DNA of 64,000 nucleotides from Ehretia macrophylla (Eukaryota; Streptophyta; Magnoliopsida; Boraginales; Ehretiaceae): positions 13,759,501 to 13,823,500 of the forward strand of contig CM075765.1 in assembly GCA_037974665.1 (NCBI GenBank), written 5' to 3'. Within the stretch, counting starts at the first letter, position 1, and each line of letters opens with the position of its first letter. The position numbers and the translations under genes were made by a program. Under the pieces are notes generated by a model. The model saw only the letters and a program-made list of their open reading frames with translations. It ran no database searches and was not told the origin of the DNA. Of this stretch, positions 59,012 to 64,000 are shown piece after piece.

Positions 59012-59560
59012 TGTGAGCCATCAAAGACTTTTAATGAGGTAAAGTCACATTTGGTAGCTTTACATTTTTGGTGAGTCAAAAGAAAACAAAAGGCAATGGG
59101 AAAGGAAGATTTATGCATCAAAGTTTGGTGCAAAATTAGGCACATAAAAATCCTTTTCACACTACTATTTTGCTTTGATTTTGGGTATGGAATGAGCCTA
59201 TAAATAGAAGCTCATTCCTTACCATTTAGTATCATCCAAGCATAGCAAATTAGAGAGAAAACATAAGCTTTCTCTTGAGTAGTTTTCTTCCTCTTTTGTT
59301 GTTCTATATTTGTGAGTGAGAGTTAGTTTCTCCTATTATTTGAGAGAGTGATATTGTTCTCTCCTTATATTAGAGAGAAAGGTTATTGTAAAATACTCCA
59401 CATCATAGTGAAATCCTCCATTACTTGCCCGTGGTTTTTCCCTCGATTTGTTTGAGGGTTTTCCACGTAAATCTTGTGTCTCTACTTTCTCTGTTCTCAT
59501 TCATATTTTAGTTGCGTGATACTGCTTGTCCCCGACCATTCCGCTGCTCTGATACCACCA
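59012..59560 (+). repeat. 5' LTR of the Tnt1-like element
   Basis: 549 bp, TGTGAG to ACCACCA. TATA box CTATAAATAG at 59198-59207. The end is inferred from the length of the related LTR at 1349-1897. Confidence 0.85.
59198..59207 (+). promoter_or_regulatory. LTR TATA box
   Basis: CTATAAATAG in the LTR, followed by a transcript-leader-like region. The probable start of the retroelement RNA, which would run in the same direction as R4. Confidence 0.65.
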
Positions 59561-59738
59561 TTGGTTACGGGTCACTGGTATACATACGGGGTTACTATTC
59601 ACCTATTCGGTATCGATACTATTTTTGTATACGGTTTTAGTACTATTCACGTATACGGTACTATTCATATAAATAGTACTATTCACAGTGAAATAGTGGG
59701 AGCCGGTTCAAGTTACAAAGCAGATCGTCGTTAATACT

Positions 59739-62700
59739 ATGGCAGCAAAATTTGAAATCGAGAAGTTCAACGGGAGAAATTTTTCCCTATGGAAATTGAA
59801 GATGAAGGCAATCTTGAGAAAGGAGAATTGCTTGGCAGCAATTGGAGACAGACCAGCGGAGGTGACGGACGACAAGTGGAAAGAGATGGATGACAACGCT
59901 ATGGCTAATCTGCACCTGGCATTGGCAGATTCGGTATTGTCAAGCGTTGAGGAAAAGAAGTCAGCAAAAGAAATTTGGGATGCGCTGACCAAACTGTATG
60001 AGGTTAAGTCACTTCACAACAAGATTTTCTTGAAGAGGAGACTTTACACCCTTCGGATGAGTGAGTCCACATCGGTGACAGATCACATCAATACCTTAAA
60101 TACGCTATTCTCTCAATTGACTGCAATTGGGCATAAAATAGCGGAGCTTGAACGTGCAGAAATTCTACTTCAAAGTATACCTGATTCGTATGATCAACTC
60201 ATCATTAGTTACACTAACAATGTTCTTTCAGATTTTGTTATTTTTGATGATGTTGCAGCCGCTGTTCTGGAAGAGGAATCTAGGCGCAAAAGTAAGGAAG
60301 ACAGAATCGAAAGTTCACAACAAGCAGAGGCATTATCAATGGTGAGAGGTAGATCAACGGAACGTGGCTCTAGTGGGAGCAACAACCAAGGTAGATCAAA
60401 ATCAAAGAGTAGAAAGAATATCAAATGCTACAACTGTGGCAAGAAAGGGCACTTCAAGAAGGATTGTTGGAGCAACAAAAAGAATCCCGAGGTGACAAAT
60501 TCTCAGGGATGTGTGGCGACTGTACCAGATGATGGAGATATTTTATACAGCGAAGCAGCAACTGTATCAAAAGGCAGAAAGGAGCTCACTGATGCTTGGA
60601 TAATGGATTCGGGAGCAACATGGCATATGACCTCTCGTAGAGAATGGTTTCACAACTATGAACCTGTCTCTGGAGGATCTGTGTACATGGGTAATGATCA
60701 TGCCTTGGAGATTGCTGGTATCGGTACCGTCAAAATTAAAATGTATGATGGTACCATTCGCACCATTCAAGGGATACGACACGTGAAGGGCTTGAAGAAG
60801 AACCTATTGTCCATTGGACAATTGGATGACCTTGGCTGCAAGACCCATATCGAGGATGGGATCATGAAGGTTGTCAAAGGAGCGCTTGTGGTGATCAAGG
60901 CAGAAAAGATCGGGGTAAATCTATACATGCTTTTGGGAGATACGTTACAGGAGGCAGATGTATCAGTTGCATCAGCCGGTCAAGAAGAATCAACTATAAT
61001 GTGGCATCGCAGATTGGGCCACATGACAGAACGAGGCTTGAAGATTCTTGCTGAACGTAATCTCCTACCCGGGCTCAAGACGGTAAACTTACCTTTTTGT
61101 GAGCACTGTGTTACCAGTAAGCAGCATAGATTGAAATTTGGGAGATCTACTGCCAGAAGCAAACACATTCTAGACTTGATCCATTCAGACGTTTGGGAAT
61201 CACCGGTTTTGTCCCTAGGAGGAGCCAAATACTTTGTATCATTTATTGATGATTACTCCAGGAGACTGTGGGTGTATCCAATCAAGAACAAGTCAGATGT
61301 GTTTCCAATATTTAAAACATTCAAAGCGCTGGTGGAACTTGAATCCGGGAAAAGGATCAAGTGTTTAAGGACGGACAACGGAGGAGAATACACTGACGGG
61401 AGCTTCTTGGCATTTTGCAAGCAAGAGGGTATTCAGAGGCAATTTACTGTTGCACATACACCTCAGCAAAATGGTGTAGCAGAGCGGATGAACAGAACTC
61501 TTCTTGAAAGAATGAGAGCTATGTTGGAAACTGCAGGTCTTGCCAAATCATTTTGGGCAGAAGCAGCTAGAACTGCCTGTTACGTGATAAACCGGTCACC
61601 GTCAACTGCAATTGGGTTGAAGACACCAATGGAAATGTGGACCGGAAAACCCGCAGATTATTCTACCTTGCACATATTTGGGTGTCCGGCATATGTGATG
61701 TATGGTTCCCAAGAAAGAACAAAGCTGGATCCAAAATCCAGGAAATGTGTATTCTTGGGAAATGCTGATGGTGTTAAGGGGTATCGCCTGTGGGATTCCA
61801 CTGCCCACAAGGTTGTCATCAGCAGAGATGTGATATTTGCAGAAGATAAACTGCAAAGTGAAGACGACAGCAACACTTCAAAGGAGACTACTACAATACA
61901 AATTGAAGATAAGTCAGAACAAGGAGATGCTTCTTCTGAAGCTGCACCGGAGCACGAGGAACAAGAACCAGATGATGCTGAGGTTATAGAAGTCCGACGT
62001 TCATTGCGTCAGACAACAAGACCAACTTGGCATTCAGATTTTGTCATGGCGAGCAATGCTGCATACTGTCTTCTAACGGAGGATGGAGAACCATCTACCT
62101 TTCACGAGGCTATAAAAAGCCCCGATGTTGCCCTATGGATGACAGCAATGCAGGAAGAAATTGAAGCTCTACATAAAAACAAGACGTGGGAGCTTGTTCC
62201 ACTACCACCTGGACGGAAAGCCATTGGTAATAAATGGGTCTACAAGATCAAGCGAGATGGTAATGACCAAGTGGAGCGATATCGTGCAAGACTGGTGGTG
62301 AAAGGATATGCTCAGAAAGAAGGAATTGACTTCAACGAGATATTTTCTCCTGTGGTAAGACTTACAACTATCAGAGTAGTCTTGGCCATGTGTGCTGTGT
62401 TAGACTTACATCTAGAACAATTAGATGTAAAGACAGCTTTTCTTCATGGAGAGCTTGAAGAAGAGATTTACATGCTTCAACCAGAAGGTTTTGTTGAGAA
62501 AGAAAAAGAAAACTTGGTTTGCAGGTTGACCAAATCTCTGTACGGTTTAAAGCAGGCGCCAAGGTGTTGGTACAAGAGATTTGATTCCTTCGTGATTAGC
62601 CTTGGGTACAACAGACTCAATTCAGACCATTGTACGTACTACAAGAGGTTTGGCGATAATGATTTTATCATTCTGCTGTTGTACGTGGACGACATGCTGG

Positions 62701-63647
62701 TAGCAGGTCCCAGTAAAGATCGGGTCCAAGAACTGAAGGCACAGTTGGCTGGGGAGTTTGATATGAAGGATTTGGGACCAGCAAACAAGATTTTAGGGAT
62801 GCAAATTCACCGAGACAGAAAAGGTAGGAAGGTATGGATTTCCCAGAAGAATTACTTGAAGAAAATCTTGCGGCGCTTCAATATGCAAGATTGTAAGGAA
62901 ATCTCGACCCCGCTTCCTGTCAATTACAAATTATCCTCAAGTATGTGCCCTAGCACTGAAGCGGAGAGGATAGAAATGTCTCGAGTACCGTATGCATCAG
63001 CAGTGGGAAGTCTCATGTTCGCTATGATATGTACGAGACCAGATATTGCTCAAGCAGTTGGTGCGGTCAGTCGGTTCATGGCGAATCCTGGTAGAGAGCA
63101 TTGGAATGTTGTTAAGAGGATCCTACGATACATCAAAGGGACCTCGGATGTTGCATTATGTTTTGAAGGATCAGAATTTACTGTCAAGGGTTTTGTTGAT
63201 TCGGATTTTGCAGGTGATTCCGATAAACGGAAGTCCACTACAGGCTATGTGTTTACAGTTGCAGGCGGCGTGGTAAGCTGGATATCTAAATTACAGACTG
63301 TTGTAGCCCTATCTACAACAGAGGCTGAATACATGGCAGCTACACAAGCTTGTAAAGAAGCAATCTGGATTAAACGGTTAATGGAGGAGCTCGGGCACAA
63401 ACAAGAGAAAATTTCCTTGTTTTGTGACAGTCAGAGTGCCTTGCACATTGCAAGGAATCCATCATTTCATTCCAGGACGAAACACATAGGTGTTCAATAT
63501 CACTTTGTTCGAGAAGTAGTGGAGGAAGGGAGTGTGGATATGCAGAAGATTCACACTAACAAGAACCTAGCAGATGTCATGACAAAGCCAATCAACGTTG
63601 ACAAGTTTGTTTGGAGTAGATCCTCATTTGGCCTAGCAAAGACGTAA
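59739..63647 (+). CDS. copia gag-pol polyprotein, intact
   Basis: One frame of 1302 residues with every domain in copia order. Gag occupies residues 1 to about 225, followed by a zinc knuckle CYNCGKKGHFKKDC (230-243). The protease is marked by DSGA (290-293) and the GAG-pre-integrase by MWHRRLGH (421-428). The integrase has HSDVW, RTDNGGEY and QNGVAERMNRT, the DDE residues. The reverse transcriptase has NKWVYKIK and YVDDMLVAG (about 980). RNase H has DSDFAGDSDKRKSTTGY, with LADVMTKP near the end. The length is normal for Tnt1/Tork-type elements and no lesion is seen. It makes the particle and replication enzymes of the retrotransposon and has no host role that I can see. The start follows the leader and matches the MAAKFEIEKFNG opening usual for this lineage. 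Confidence 0.95.
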   Translation: MAAKFEIEKFNGRNFSLWKLKMKAILRKENCLAAIGDRPAEVTDDKWKEMDDNAMANLHLALADSVLSSVEEKKSAKEIWDALTKLYEVKSLHNKIFLKRRLYTLRMSESTSVTDHINTLNTLFSQLTAIGHKIAELERAEILLQSIPDSYDQLIISYTNNVLSDFVIFDDVAAAVLEEESRRKSKEDRIESSQQAEALSMVRGRSTERGSSGSNNQGRSKSKSRKNIKCYNCGKKGHFKKDCWSNKKNPEVTNSQGCVATVPDDGDILYSEAATVSKGRKELTDAWIMDSGATWHMTSRREWFHNYEPVSGGSVYMGNDHALEIAGIGTVKIKMYDGTIRTIQGIRHVKGLKKNLLSIGQLDDLGCKTHIEDGIMKVVKGALVVIKAEKIGVNLYMLLGDTLQEADVSVASAGQEESTIMWHRRLGHMTERGLKILAERNLLPGLKTVNLPFCEHCVTSKQHRLKFGRSTARSKHILDLIHSDVWESPVLSLGGAKYFVSFIDDYSRRLWVYPIKNKSDVFPIFKTFKALVELESGKRIKCLRTDNGGEYTDGSFLAFCKQEGIQRQFTVAHTPQQNGVAERMNRTLLERMRAMLETAGLAKSFWAEAARTACYVINRSPSTAIGLKTPMEMWTGKPADYSTLHIFGCPAYVMYGSQERTKLDPKSRKCVFLGNADGVKGYRLWDSTAHKVVISRDVIFAEDKLQSEDDSNTSKETTTIQIEDKSEQGDASSEAAPEHEEQEPDDAEVIEVRRSLRQTTRPTWHSDFVMASNAAYCLLTEDGEPSTFHEAIKSPDVALWMTAMQEEIEALHKNKTWELVPLPPGRKAIGNKWVYKIKRDGNDQVERYRARLVVKGYAQKEGIDFNEIFSPVVRLTTIRVVLAMCAVLDLHLEQLDVKTAFLHGELEEEIYMLQPEGFVEKEKENLVCRLTKSLYGLKQAPRCWYKRFDSFVISLGYNRLNSDHCTYYKRFGDNDFIILLLYVDDMLVAGPSKDRVQELKAQLAGEFDMKDLGPANKILGMQIHRDRKGRKVWISQKNYLKKILRRFNMQDCKEISTPLPVNYKLSSSMCPSTEAERIEMSRVPYASAVGSLMFAMICTRPDIAQAVGAVSRFMANPGREHWNVVKRILRYIKGTSDVALCFEGSEFTVKGFVDSDFAGDSDKRKSTTGYVFTVAGGVVSWISKLQTVVALSTTEAEYMAATQACKEAIWIKRLMEELGHKQEKISLFCDSQSALHIARNPSFHSRTKHIGVQYHFVREVVEEGSVDMQKIHTNKNLADVMTKPINVDKFVWSRSSFGLAKT

Positions 63648-63700
63648 GCAACATGGAATTGGCAAGTATGGAGAGATTTGAAGATCATCCAATATGACTT

Positions 63701-63712
63701 TAAGTGGGAGAA
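63701..63712 (+). promoter_or_regulatory. polypurine tract
   Basis: TAAGTGGGAGAA directly before the 3' LTR TGTGAG; the plus-strand primer site. Confidence 0.85.
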
Positions 63713-64000
63713 TGTGAGCCATCAAAGACTTTTAATGAGGTAAAGTCACATTTGGTAGCTTTACATTTTTGGTGAGTCAAAAGAAAACAAAAGGCAATGG
63801 GAAAGGAAGATTTATGCATCAAAGTTTGGTGCAAAATTAGGCACATAAAAATCCTTTTCACACTACTATTTTGCTTTGATTTTGGGTATGGAATGAGCCT
63901 ATAAATAGAAGCTCATTCCTTACCATTTAGTATCATCCAAGCATAGCAAATTAGAGAGAAAACATAAGCTTTCTCTTGAGTAGTTTTCTTCCTCTTTTGT
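63713..64000 (+). repeat. 3' LTR of the Tnt1-like element, partial
   Basis: The first 288 bp are present and match 59012-59299 with no difference that I can find. Confidence 0.92.

Larger units (their letters stand above)
59012..64000 (+). mobile_element. very young complete Tnt1/Tork-like Ty1-copia element (right end cut by window)
   Basis: 5' LTR 59012-59560, leader 59561-59738, intact polyprotein 59739-63647, purine-rich tract 63701-63712 and 3' LTR from 63713 to the window end. The 288 visible bases of the 3' LTR look identical to the 5' LTR. It sits in exon 1 of RNase R4 in the same orientation. The target duplication cannot be read because the right flank is outside the window. Recent insertion and a complete frame suggest an element that may still be mobile. 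Confidence 0.96.

Overview
This window is nuclear DNA of a flowering plant, most likely a eudicot. It is AT-rich and intron-bearing, and it is filled with Ty1/copia LTR retrotransposons, LINEs, a CACTA element and MITE-like repeats. The genes other than transposons belong to two families only: T2 ribonucleases of the S-RNase/S-like type, and F-box proteins of the SLF/SFB-like type. I cannot name the species.

Gene layout: all family members lie on the + strand. RNase R1 (4991-6014) is intact. F-box F1 (25739-26941, broken) lies 1.5 kb before RNase R2 (28462-29728, broken). F-box F2 (33798-34994, intact) lies before RNase R3 (42485-43567, intact), with a young copia element between them. F-box F3 (54876-56072, intact) lies before RNase R4 (58780-59011), whose first exon carries a stop codon and is then cut by a second young copia element. 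This is a tandem array of [F-box, then RNase] units, the two gene types that sit together at RNase-based self-incompatibility loci. It could be an S locus, a derived or degenerate S-like locus, or an S-like paralogue cluster; the sequence alone does not decide.

Duplication: about 31.4-42.7 kb (block A) and about 51.4-59.0 kb (block B) are one recent segmental duplication carrying F2-R3 and F3-R4. At least five insertions differ between the copies. A has a LINE fragment and a copia element; B has a hAT-like MITE, a MULE-like long-TIR element and a Tnt1-like copia element. The F2 and F3 coding regions are almost identical while the DNA upstream of them is clearly more diverged. Older copies of the unit show as three related segments downstream of RNase positions (3.3-4.0, 15.5-16.2 and 43.7-44.7 kb) and as shared non-coding blocks at 16.9-18.1 and 45.3-46.4 kb.

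Transposon layout: 1-1897 is the 3' end of a Tnt1/Tork-like copia element. 6326-14936 is an old complete LTR element. 18.2-18.9 kb is a LINE end. 18.9-22.2 kb is a TIR element with a CACTA element nested inside. 23.7-24.3 kb is the 3' end of another LTR element. 35690-40458 is a young but coding-dead copia element. 47.7-49.1 kb is a LINE. 59012 to the window end is a very young Tnt1-like copia element with an intact 1302-residue polyprotein.

How the genes may work together: in S-RNase systems the pistil RNase acts as a cytotoxin and SLF F-box proteins in pollen target non-self RNases for ubiquitination. Here R1, R3, F2 and F3 have intact reading frames. R3 has lost its consensus TATA box and encodes an acidic protein, and two of four RNases and one of three F-box genes are dead, so the array looks as if it is in turnover or decay.
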